Origin: Deltaproteobacteria bacterium
GTDB taxonomy: Bacteria > Desulfobacterota > Binatia > UBA12015
Length of the DNA: 6,276 nt
Direction: 5' to 3'
Assembly: GCA_003447545.1 (NCBI GenBank)
Contig: DLYX01000100.1
Coordinates: 1 to 6,276, forward strand
The notes beneath the pieces are model-generated. The model did no database searches, was not told the DNA's origin, and worked only from the letters and a program-made list of their open reading frames with translations. Numbering within the stretch: the first letter of the stretch is position 1; each line of letters opens with the position of its first letter. Below are positions 1-5,944 of the stretch, one piece after another. A program made the position numbers and the translations under genes.

Positions 1-333
1 TCCCTGAATCAACTGACCTCGCTGCATCAGCGTGTATGTTTCGATCTCGGCGGTCGAGACCTTGGACTGCGAACAATAATTGCAATCCTCGGGGCAAAGA
101 CCCGACCGCGCATTTTGAAGCATGCAGATCTTGACCCCGCGCCCCCAGCGCTTCTCCCGAATCCGGAGTGCGGCCGCCAGCAGATCTTCCATTTCTTCCA
201 AGGGGGTGCTCAAAATTCGATGTGCCTCCTCGCGGGTGGGAATTCCCCCGGCGAGCACACGGTCCGCCAAATCGGAGAAAAAGCTGCCGGTTCCCGAAGG
301 AGTTTCAGTCTCTGAAGAAATTTGAGTCTGCAT
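1..333 (-). CDS. bioB: Biotin synthase, N-terminal part (cut by window edge)
   Basis: Biotin synthase is a cytoplasmic radical-SAM enzyme that inserts sulfur into dethiobiotin to make biotin. The visible 111 codons run right to left from an ATG at 333-331 without a stop, so the C-terminal two thirds lie outside the window. The decisive motif is GLCPEDCNYCSQS at residues 78-90: C80, C84 and C87 form the CxxxCxxC that holds the radical-SAM [4Fe-4S] cluster, and the surrounding residues are typical of BioB rather than of other radical-SAM enzymes. Before it come a Ser/Thr/Glu-rich head of about 18 residues and the usual helical lead-in (FFSDLADRVLAGG, then an acidic helix). No good Shine-Dalgarno precedes the ATG. 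The first in-frame residues are poorly conserved in this family, so a slightly later start is possible. No other biotin gene is visible beside it. Confidence 0.95.
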   Translation of the reverse strand, partial: MQTQISSETETPSGTGSFFSDLADRVLAGGIPTREEAHRILSTPLEEMEDLLAAALRIREKRWGRGVKICMLQNARSGLCPEDCNYCSQSKVSTAEIETYTLMQRGQLIQG

Positions 334-516
334 ACGGAACCAAAGGTACCAAATAAGAAGCGTGGTTCAATTCAGCTCCCGGAATCCCCGAATCCGCCAA
401 TTCACCAGCCGGCGCCAGCGCCAAACAAGCCCCGAGGTGGCCAAGGGTGGGGCAGGATGAACGGACTCGATCGACTGGGGGTTTCGCCCGAGGATTTCTG
501 CGGAAACCCGGAAAAA

Positions 517-613
517 CCCTCAAATCCGGCAATATAACGCACTCCGCAAGGAGTTCGCTTTATGGATCGAACGAACGACGGGATGAAAGTTTGACTCAAT
601 TCGGATTTGAGGG
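517..613. repeat. 12-bp perfect inverted repeat enclosing a nested hairpin
   Basis: The left arm CCCTCAAATCCG (517-528) is the exact reverse complement of the right arm CGGATTTGAGGG (602-613), and a G·U pair (529/601) could add one more step. The 73 bases between them contain a second stem, 538-545 with 550-557: eight positions with one C/T mismatch, closed by a GCAA (GNRA-type) loop at 546-549. The strand AAGGAG (548-553) lies in that inner hairpin and sits 8 bases before an ATG at 562 that opens a 10-codon frame ending at 594. As RNA on either strand the whole element could fold into a long-armed structure. It could be a structured leader, a small RNA, or the remains of a miniature inverted-repeat element; no flanking target duplication is visible. 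Confidence 0.6.
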
Positions 614-625
614 GTTGCGCACCGG

Positions 626-639
626 ACGGCTTCGGTCGT
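626..639 (+). other. Mini-hairpin with C(UUCG)G tetraloop
   Basis: ACGGC (626-630) pairs with GTCGT (635-639), including one G·U pair, around the loop TTCG, giving the very stable C(UUCG)G cap in RNA. It lies 13 bases after the large inverted repeat and about 80 bases before the next start codon. There is no T-run after it, so it is not a normal intrinsic terminator. A five-pair stem can arise by chance, and its only weight comes from sitting beside the larger structure. Confidence 0.3.
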
Positions 640-721
640 AAGCTTGTGGCATCGTAATGAGGCGTCGCAAGGCTCCTGCCCCCACAACTCGTTTAAACAC
701 AACCACCTCAGGACGAAACGA

Positions 722-1488
722 ATGAAATTTGGCATACCGCATCGGGACCCATCCGCAGCGAAGCGGGGAAGGACGACCTATGGCATCGGGTTGGTTCTGC
801 TGGGCTTGCTCCTCGCGGTTCCCGCCCAGCAAGCATCTGCCCTCGCCCTGAAGGCGGACGCCACCCTGATTCCAGATCCAACCGGTGGCCAAATCTCGGG
901 CGAAGTGACTTTCGACCTCCCTCAGAGAGTGCGCATCGGCGACACCACCTTCAAGATCTGCCAGACAGACAAAACGCTTTGCGGTCGAACCCATACCTGC
1001 ACCCTCAATCCGCAAAACTCTACCGACCCGAGGGCCAACGGCAATATCAAATTGTTGCTGAGAGCCTCCCGCGGAACGAAGATCGGGGGCGTATTTGTCG
1101 GCGCCGTCACCGCCGGTGCGGGATGGCTGCTTCTGGAAGCTGGTTGTGATGGGGATCCATCAACAGCGGATGCATTTCAGGGGGACCTTGCATCGATCTT
1201 TGCCGAAGTCGCGATCATCGCGGCTCAGGCTCTGGATTCGAATCATGGGCATCCCGACGGGATCACGATCAAGGAAGAATTGAAGGATCGCTTTCAGATT
1301 GCTGCATGCCGCGACAATGTCGAGTTCAAGATCCTGGATTTTCACGGCTATCAGGTCAACAACCGTGGCGGCAGTGCGACAGGACTGGCAAGTGCCAAGG
1401 TCAAACTGATCTTCCCAAAAGTTGCTGACCCCCCCCCCCGCTCGAGAGTTCATCTTTCGGCGCCCATCGAGACGGCAGGACACCTTGA
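722..1488 (+). CDS. Secreted five-cysteine protein of unknown function; 3' end disturbed by a C-tract
   Basis: I do not recognise this family. The ATG at 722 has a good Shine-Dalgarno (AGGA, 710-713, 8 bases before). A basic head of about 20 residues precedes a hydrophobic segment (GIGLVLLGLLLAVPA, residues 21-35) and a signal-peptidase-like site after QASA at residue 40, so export to the periplasm or beyond is likely. The mature part has cysteines at 80, 87, 93, 142 and 197, a Gly/Ala-rich hydrophobic stretch at 121-140, and a beta-like end with VKLIF at 227-231. After residue 236 the gene enters the run of 11 C at 1429-1439. As printed, the frame continues to a stop at 1922-1924 as pure antisense of the dioxygenase gene. 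One more C (or two fewer) would give a stop at 1486-1488, 37 bases short of that gene's stop. I take the latter end as the natural one; it is inferred, while 722 to about 1430 is well supported. Confidence 0.6.
1429..1439. repeat. Homopolymer run of 11 C near a gene 3' end
   Basis: Eleven consecutive C bases encode a short proline run near the end of the secreted-protein gene. Frames after it: as printed, open to 1924 (antisense to the dioxygenase gene); with one more C, stop at 1486-1488; with one fewer, stop at 1584-1586. Runs of this length often slip during replication and are often miscounted in sequencing, so the printed length should not be trusted. Confidence 0.9.
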
Positions 1489-1525
1489 ACATCCCTGCAT
1501 CCTTCGAGGTGGCGCGTTCTTCGCG

Positions 1526-2491
1526 TCAGACCGGCTTGTCGCCGCAAACGCTGGCGCGTTCCATCACCCGGGCCTGCGGCCAATAATCGCTGCTCGCGTA
1601 GTGCTGCAACGAGCGGTTGTCCCAGAAAACAACGGTGCCAGGCTCCCATCGAATCCGGACCTGATACTCCGGATAGTCTGCGTGAGCACAGAGCTCCTTG
1701 AGGATATCCTCACTCTCCCGAGAGGAAAGCCCGATGATTTCCCGGGTGAAAATCGAGTTCACAAAAAGGCACCGCTTGCCGGTTTCGGGGTGTGTTCGCA
1801 CCACAGGATGCTCGACCACGGGATAGAGAGCACGCATCTCGGCCGCCTTGTCCTCGGGAACGTTGTGGCCGAAGGCCTTCATATAGTCATGCCTGGCGGT
1901 CAGGCCATCGATGCGCGACCGTAGCTCCGGGTCCAAACCTTCGTATACCGCATTCATATCGCAAAAGAGGGTGTCACCCCCGACGTCCGGAACTTCAACC
2001 GCTCGCAGAACCGCACCCAGGGAAGGGCACTCTCGCCAGGTCACGTCATGATGCCATTGGTTTTCGTAGCCACTGACATCGGGGCCCTTCTCGAAACGGA
2101 CCAGCTCCGGCTCCTCCGGGTTGGGCGGAATGAAGGGGTGGATTTCCAGATCTCCAAAAAGTCTTGCAAAACCTGCATGCTCGGCTGATGTGAGGGTCTG
2201 TTCGCGAAAAACGATGACCTTGAAGGCACAGAGCGCATCGCGGATCTCCGATACCTGATCCGGCGCCAGATCGGGTCCGATGGAGATGCCGTGAATTTCC
2301 GCTCCCAAAGTGACCCCGAGAGCTTTCGTATCAAAACCCCTGAACCTGAGGGCCGCCAGGCGTTCGCGCTCGGCCGCCAGATGACTGCATGGGCCGATCC
2401 AGCGGCCATCGTCCGACATGCGGACTCTGGTAGCCGGAAGAACCGCGCTCGGGTCCTTGTCCGCTACGATTTCCTGGGCCGGCTTTGCCAT
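1526..2491 (-). CDS. TauD/TfdA-family Fe(II)/2-oxoglutarate-dependent dioxygenase
   Basis: A cytoplasmic non-heme iron oxygenase that couples 2-oxoglutarate and O2 to hydroxylation of an organic substrate; in TauD and TfdA this releases sulfite from taurine or cleaves an aryloxyacetate ether. All 321 residues are present. The iron triad is visible as H147 and D149 in QWHHDVTW and H297 in DNRSLQHYASSDY. R308 and R312 fall 11 and 15 residues after H297, the same spacing as the 2-oxoglutarate and sulfonate arginines of E. coli TauD. The HPVVRTHPETGKRCLFVN segment (228-245) is also typical. By my from-memory alignment H118 matches TauD His70, but the Tyr73 and Asn95 positions are Ile121 and Glu143, so taurine need not be the substrate. 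The first 50 residues or so form a head longer than in TauD. Start: ATG with AAGGAGA 7-8 bases upstream (2499-2505). It lies 100 bases after the phhB-like gene on the same strand, so co-transcription is possible. Confidence 0.93.
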   Translation of the reverse strand: MAKPAQEIVADKDPSAVLPATRVRMSDDGRWIGPCSHLAAERERLAALRFRGFDTKALGVTLGAEIHGISIGPDLAPDQVSEIRDALCAFKVIVFREQTLTSAEHAGFARLFGDLEIHPFIPPNPEEPELVRFEKGPDVSGYENQWHHDVTWRECPSLGAVLRAVEVPDVGGDTLFCDMNAVYEGLDPELRSRIDGLTARHDYMKAFGHNVPEDKAAEMRALYPVVEHPVVRTHPETGKRCLFVNSIFTREIIGLSSRESEDILKELCAHADYPEYQVRIRWEPGTVVFWDNRSLQHYASSDYWPQARVMERASVCGDKPV

Positions 2492-2591
2492 AATCCGTTC
2501 TCCTTTTGGCTCCCGAACCCGCGACCGATCATCGGGCGCCCGGGCAAAAACTACCCCGTCAACAACTTCAAGAGATCTGTTGCATCCAGCA

Positions 2592-2900
2592 TCAATCTCG
2601 CATCAGGCTGCTTTGAGCAAGTCCGGACGCCGCGGCGGCCAATTCGAAATCGAGCTCCGTCAAGCCACCAGCGTCGTGTGTCTGCAGTTCGATGACCACC
2701 CGATTGTACACATTGCTCCACTCCGGGTGGTGATCCATTTTTTCCGCAATCAGGGCCACCTGTGCCATGAAGCCGAACGCCATCACGAAGTTCGTAAACG
2801 TGAACTCGCGATGCAAGCGTCCCGAGCGCAGTTCCCATGCGGGCAGCTCTCCCAACTTTTGCTCCACCTCAATCTCGGTCAACTTCGCAGGTCGGCTCAT
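2592..2900 (-). CDS. phhB: Pterin-4a-carbinolamine dehydratase (PCD/DCoH family)
   Basis: This small cytoplasmic enzyme dehydrates 4a-hydroxytetrahydropterin, regenerating the cofactor after aromatic amino acid hydroxylation; many bacteria carry homologues whose pterin role is less clear. The protein has 102 residues, normal for the family. The signature [14 protein letters not shown] at 53-66 carries the paired active-site histidines H57 and H58, and H75 in the [14 protein letters not shown] stretch matches the third catalytic histidine; all three are retained. The N-terminal [14 protein letters not shown] pattern (19-35) also fits. The ATG at 2900 gives a full-length protein but has no clear Shine-Dalgarno. 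No phenylalanine hydroxylase gene is visible in the window, so its partner is unknown. The dioxygenase downstream uses 2-oxoglutarate rather than a pterin, so adjacency does not by itself imply a shared pathway. The symbol reflects family membership, not proven function. Confidence 0.93.
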   Translation of the reverse strand: MSRPAKLTEIEVEQKLGELPAWELRSGRLHREFTFTNFVMAFGFMAQVALIAEKMDHHPEWSNVYNRVVIELQTHDAGGLTELDFELAAAASGLAQSSLMRD

Positions 2901-3063
2901 GAAAGAGATGTAACACGAAGTGGAGGGCCTGCCCGCGTGACTATCGAATCGAGTTTTCGGGATTCAGCCCGGAGGTCCGTCAGTGGCACGGGAATTTATC
3001 CAAGAATTTGACGCTACGCGTCTAGTCGCACCGGGTTGCTTTCAGCCTGGATTCGTAGATCAT

Positions 3064-3091
3064 GCGGATCGCGCTCGGTCCGGCGATCTGC
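3064..3091 (+). other. Nine-pair stem-loop in the receptor leader
   Basis: GCGGATCGC (3064-3072) pairs with GCGATCTGC (3083-3091) through eight Watson-Crick pairs and one G·U, with a 10-base loop. It ends 49 bases before the receptor start codon and could lie in its 5' leader. No T-run follows, so it does not look like a terminator. Stems of this size occur by chance about this often in a 6-kb window, so confidence in a role is low. Confidence 0.3.
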
Positions 3092-3131
3092 TTGCCATTC
3101 CATTCGGAAACAATCGATACCGCGACTTAAT

Positions 3132-3140
3132 GGGGGGATA
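3132..3140 (+). promoter_or_regulatory. G-rich ribosome-binding site fixing the receptor start at 3141
   Basis: Six G followed by ATA directly precede the ATG at 3141. The match to the Shine-Dalgarno consensus is imperfect and the spacing short (3 bases after the last G), but the ATG is followed immediately by a classical signal peptide. An upstream in-frame TTG at 3036 would add 35 arginine- and serine-rich residues before the signal peptide, which is not expected for an exported protein. Confidence 0.5.
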
Positions 3141-5771
3141 ATGAAACAATCTATTTTTGTTCTATCACAGGGCTACCGTCTGCTTGCCGTTCTTTTCGTA
3201 TCCATGCTGCTCGCACCACCGGTTCTCGCGCAGGACGAGGCGCCGAATACCGCGCCTGCTGCCCCCTCGGAGTATCTGACCGAGGCCGTTGAGGGCGAGA
3301 ACGAGGTCGGCGGCACCGATGCCCAACAGGTCGATTCTCAGGAAGTCCAGGCCGACGAAGCTCTGGCGGGCGAAGACGTCCCCGGAGTTACGCGGTTCAA
3401 GCAGCAACAGATCGAGGAAATTGTCGTGCAGGCGCGTAAACGCGCCGAACTGCTGGAGGACACGCCCGTCTCGGTCACAGCCCTGGGCGAGAACACTCTG
3501 CGGGAAGCCGGGATCACTCGACTCGACCAGATTCAGGAGCTCGTCCCCAACCTGCAATTCCAGAGCGGGCTCGGCGGCCAGGATGTTCAGATCTACATTC
3601 GCGGCGTGGGCACCGACCGTGCCGATCTCGCCTTCGACCCCGGCGTCGGGGTCTATGTCGACGGCGTCTTCCTGCCCCGCGCTCAAGGGAACTTTCTCGA
3701 CGTGCTCGACGTGGAACAGATCGAGGTTCTCCGAGGACCGCAGGGGACTCTTTTCGGGAAAAACACTATCGGTGGTGCGATCAACATAACCACTGTGAAG
3801 CCCGGACCAGAGTTGGAAGGCTTCGCCATGGTGAAAGCTGGCAACTACAACTCCGTGGTGGCCCGGGCCAGTATCAATATCCCGATCGACATCGGGTGGT
3901 TCGAAGACAAACTTTTCTCTCGATTCACCGTCGGATCGAATAACCGCAAGGGCTATGTGTACAACGCGCTTCGTGACGAGCACTGGTCGGACGCGAACTC
4001 CATCACGTTTCTGGGGTCCCTTCGCTTCCTGCCGTGGGATGATATCACCATCGATCTCAGCGGCACCTACTCAAGCGAGCATACCAGCGCTGCAGGAGGA
4101 TATTGCGTCGTGGCCAACGAGGGCGCCGCCCTGGGAAGCCCGCAGCTTTTCAATGCCTGCAACGAATCTAAAGATCCCTACGTGACCTATGCCGACACCA
4201 ATCAAATGCAGGCCATCGAAAGTTTCGGAACATGGGTGACAGCTGCCTGGGATGCGCCCGACTTCGGATTCCTTGAGGACAACCAACTGAAAATCCTCAC
4301 CTCGTGGCGCAAACAGAGGCCTCGCAGGCGTTCAGACGTCGACAATACCCGGGTCCCGGTTATCAACCTGCAAAGCCTGGGTGCTGCGGGTAACCCCCAA
4401 GCGATGCCCTCCTTTGCGATGAATGGTGCGCCTGGTCTGGCGCAGCAAATCTCCACCGAGGTCCAATGGAGTGGCGGAATTACAGACAAGTTCAACTATA
4501 TCGCTGGCTACTTTGTGTTTCTCGAGCAAGCAACTGAGCGACTCTCCACACAGGTCCAGGCGCAGCTCGGACCCAACGGGCCGCCATACCCCTACGACCA
4601 GGGTGTCAATCCATCCCCGCCCTACTGCAGCCTCCCCGGAGCATCATGCCTGCCAGGTCGTGCCACTCGCAAAAACACCAACATCGACAACTGGACCTGG
4701 GCCATGTTCGCGCAGGGTACTTGGGACCCCACCGACTGGCTCGCGATCACCGGTGGCATTCGATACACCGAAGATAAAAAAGGTCTGAGCTATAAAGAGT
4801 GGAGCTGGGGTGCCCTTGCACCTTACGACATCAATGCCAACACGCCCATCCCCGACACTGGTAATAATCCTCAGGGCCTATCCAAACGGAAACTCTTCAA
4901 ATCGTGGACACCGATGGCGACGATCGCCGCTACGATGCCGGAAGAATACTTCGACGATACACCGCTCGATCATTTGATGGGTTACTTCACCTACTCCCAA
5001 GGATTCAAAGGTGGCGGGTTCGGTGTCCTGACTGGCGGTGCTCAGGCAGCAGACGATGTCCGCGCATTCAAACCCGAATACCTCGACAACTTCGAGATTG
5101 GCCTTAAAACCGTCGCCTTTGACCAACTACTCACAGCCAACATCTCGATCTTCGTCGGCCTCTACCAGGATATTCAAGTGGTCAGTAACAAAGCGGAAGG
5201 CGTCGATACGGAAGAAGTCTCCATCGTTACCATTGTCAACAACGCGGCATCCGCAACCACGCGCGGCATCGAATTCGAGCTGGTGGCCCGGCCTATCGAG
5301 GGTTTGATACTCATGAGCAACCTCGGCTTCCTCGATGCCGTTTACAACAACTTCCAGGATACCGAGAGCGGATTCGACGCCTCCAACATTAACCGCAGCG
5401 GCCAGCGGTTCAAAGGGGTGCCGCGCTTCAACAGCTTCCTCGCCGCACAGTACTCGATGCCTTTGGATGTCAACGGCCCTCAATGGCTGCAGGGCTGGGT
5501 GACACCACGTATTGAGTGGGCCTATACGAGCGCGATCAACTTTGTCGGCCCCGAAGTCCCGCAGGCTCGTCAGTCGGGATGGAACGCCATCAACGCACGT
5601 CTCTCGTACTCCTTCATGAATGACGACGCTGAAGTCGGCTTGTGGGCGAAAAACCTTTTGAATATCGGAACGGCGCAGTGGATGTCGCCGATCGTCAACA
5701 GCTTCGGAGTCCTCGGCAAATACTACACGATCAAGCGCACCTTTGGAGCCGAGCTTTCCTACCGATTCTAG
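3141..5771 (+). CDS. TonB-dependent outer-membrane receptor
   Basis: An outer-membrane beta-barrel of 876 residues that imports a bound ligand using energy from TonB-ExbB-ExbD. Seen in order: a signal peptide (1-30, ending PPVLA before QDEAP); a long Asp/Glu/Ala-rich linker (about 31-90); a TonB box, EEIVVQA at 92-98; a plug domain of about 105-225 with VSVTAL, IYIRGVG at 151-157 and IEVLRGPQGTLFGKNTIGGA at 194-213; then the barrel, with YSQGFKGGGF at 618-627, PEYLDNFEIGLK at 645-656 and a final SYRF whose terminal Phe fits outer-membrane assembly. Two cysteine pairs (322/340 and 496/503) lie in likely surface loops and may form disulfides. The sequence is of the broad type common in sphingomonads and other oligotrophs, where ligands range from iron chelates to organic compounds. 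The ligand here is unknown. The gene stands alone on its strand, 173 bases before the hydrolase gene. Confidence 0.95.
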   Translation: MKQSIFVLSQGYRLLAVLFVSMLLAPPVLAQDEAPNTAPAAPSEYLTEAVEGENEVGGTDAQQVDSQEVQADEALAGEDVPGVTRFKQQQIEEIVVQARKRAELLEDTPVSVTALGENTLREAGITRLDQIQELVPNLQFQSGLGGQDVQIYIRGVGTDRADLAFDPGVGVYVDGVFLPRAQGNFLDVLDVEQIEVLRGPQGTLFGKNTIGGAINITTVKPGPELEGFAMVKAGNYNSVVARASINIPIDIGWFEDKLFSRFTVGSNNRKGYVYNALRDEHWSDANSITFLGSLRFLPWDDITIDLSGTYSSEHTSAAGGYCVVANEGAALGSPQLFNACNESKDPYVTYADTNQMQAIESFGTWVTAAWDAPDFGFLEDNQLKILTSWRKQRPRRRSDVDNTRVPVINLQSLGAAGNPQAMPSFAMNGAPGLAQQISTEVQWSGGITDKFNYIAGYFVFLEQATERLSTQVQAQLGPNGPPYPYDQGVNPSPPYCSLPGASCLPGRATRKNTNIDNWTWAMFAQGTWDPTDWLAITGGIRYTEDKKGLSYKEWSWGALAPYDINANTPIPDTGNNPQGLSKRKLFKSWTPMATIAATMPEEYFDDTPLDHLMGYFTYSQGFKGGGFGVLTGGAQAADDVRAFKPEYLDNFEIGLKTVAFDQLLTANISIFVGLYQDIQVVSNKAEGVDTEEVSIVTIVNNAASATTRGIEFELVARPIEGLILMSNLGFLDAVYNNFQDTESGFDASNINRSGQRFKGVPRFNSFLAAQYSMPLDVNGPQWLQGWVTPRIEWAYTSAINFVGPEVPQARQSGWNAINARLSYSFMNDDAEVGLWAKNLLNIGTAQWMSPIVNSFGVLGKYYTIKRTFGAELSYRF

Positions 5772-5800
5772 AGGAAGACAGCTCCGGGAGGTCAGCCGGA

Positions 5801-5829
5801 TTGACCGAACGGTCAGGGGAAGATTTGAT
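5801..5829 (+). promoter_or_regulatory. Candidate promoter with a TetR-type operator over the -35
   Basis: TTGACC (5801-5806, five of six to the -35 consensus) and TTTGAT (5824-5829, four of six to the -10) are 17 bases apart. The 14-base perfect palindrome TGACCG-AA-CGGTCA (5802-5815) overlaps the -35, as expected for a repressor site. Its short spaced ACCG/CGGT arms resemble operators of several TetR-family regulators. An extra GGTCA at 5790-5794 could pair with the same TGACC, allowing two alternative hairpins. Transcription from here would leave a leader of about 110 bases before the hydrolase start. No regulator gene is in the window. A 6-2-6 palindrome alone can arise by chance; its position is the stronger argument. 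Confidence 0.45.
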
Positions 5830-5944
5830 TTCCTCTGGCCGTTTGGCATTTAGGGACTCTATTCGGGTGTGGATTTCATGATTGTCGTCCCAGGTAATCG
5901 CGGACGCACCTGATAAACCTTGCCCACAAAAGGGAGTCTTTGTC

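Larger units (their letters stand above)
334..721. other. Gene-free region between bioB and the secreted-protein gene
   Basis: These 388 bases separate the divergently transcribed bioB (minus) and the secreted-protein gene (plus), so they should carry promoters for both. The open frames here are short, overlap each other in several frames and look like no known protein. What stands out is a 12-bp inverted repeat with a nested hairpin (517-613) and a UUCG-capped mini-hairpin (626-639), both described separately. I see no convincing sigma-70 promoter: TTGACT at 591-596 has no matching -10, and TATAAC at 533-538 has no matching -35. Confidence 0.6.
2901..3140. other. Divergent intergenic region (phhB-like / TonB receptor)
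   Basis: These 240 bases separate the minus-strand phhB-like gene from the plus-strand receptor, so they should hold both promoters. The plus frame is open here back to a TTG at 3036, but the receptor's own signal peptide begins at 3141, so I treat the region as non-coding. I see a short inverted repeat GACGC-TAC-GCGTC at 3010-3022 and a longer stem-loop at 3064-3091. TTGCCA at 3092-3097 resembles a -35 but only a poor -10 (GATACC, 3116-3121) follows. I looked for cobalamin and thiamine riboswitch signatures on both strands and did not find a convincing one. Confidence 0.5.

Noticed and set aside
591..620. TTGACT as a -35 for the secreted-protein gene
   Set aside because: No TATAAT-like hexamer 15-19 bases downstream.
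596..1015. Minus-strand frame of 139 codons opposite the secreted-protein gene
   Set aside because: Opposite a frame with a clear signal peptide and Shine-Dalgarno; composition typical of an antisense shadow.
1441..1924. Continuation of the secreted-protein frame to a stop at 1924
   Set aside because: From about 1526 it is exactly antisense to the dioxygenase, which has intact catalytic motifs, so the plus-strand frame there is a shadow.
2901..3030. Possible cobalamin riboswitch on the minus strand (GCCACTG-like bases near 2980)
   Set aside because: The remaining conserved blocks of the cobalamin riboswitch are not in the right order or spacing, and a PCD gene is not a usual target.
3036..3140. 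Upstream in-frame TTG start extending the receptor by 35 residues
   Set aside because: The extension is Arg/Ser-rich and would bury the signal peptide; the ATG at 3141 directly starts a clean signal sequence.
3165..3983. Minus-strand open frame of 272 codons inside the receptor gene
   Set aside because: Antisense shadow of a confirmed receptor; no recognisable motif.
5127..5849. Minus-strand open frame of 240 codons over the receptor 3' end
   Set aside because: Antisense of the barrel region, no family resemblance, and it crosses the candidate promoter.
5878..5913. Eleven-residue frame before the hydrolase gene
   Set aside because: No Shine-Dalgarno and too short to distinguish from chance.
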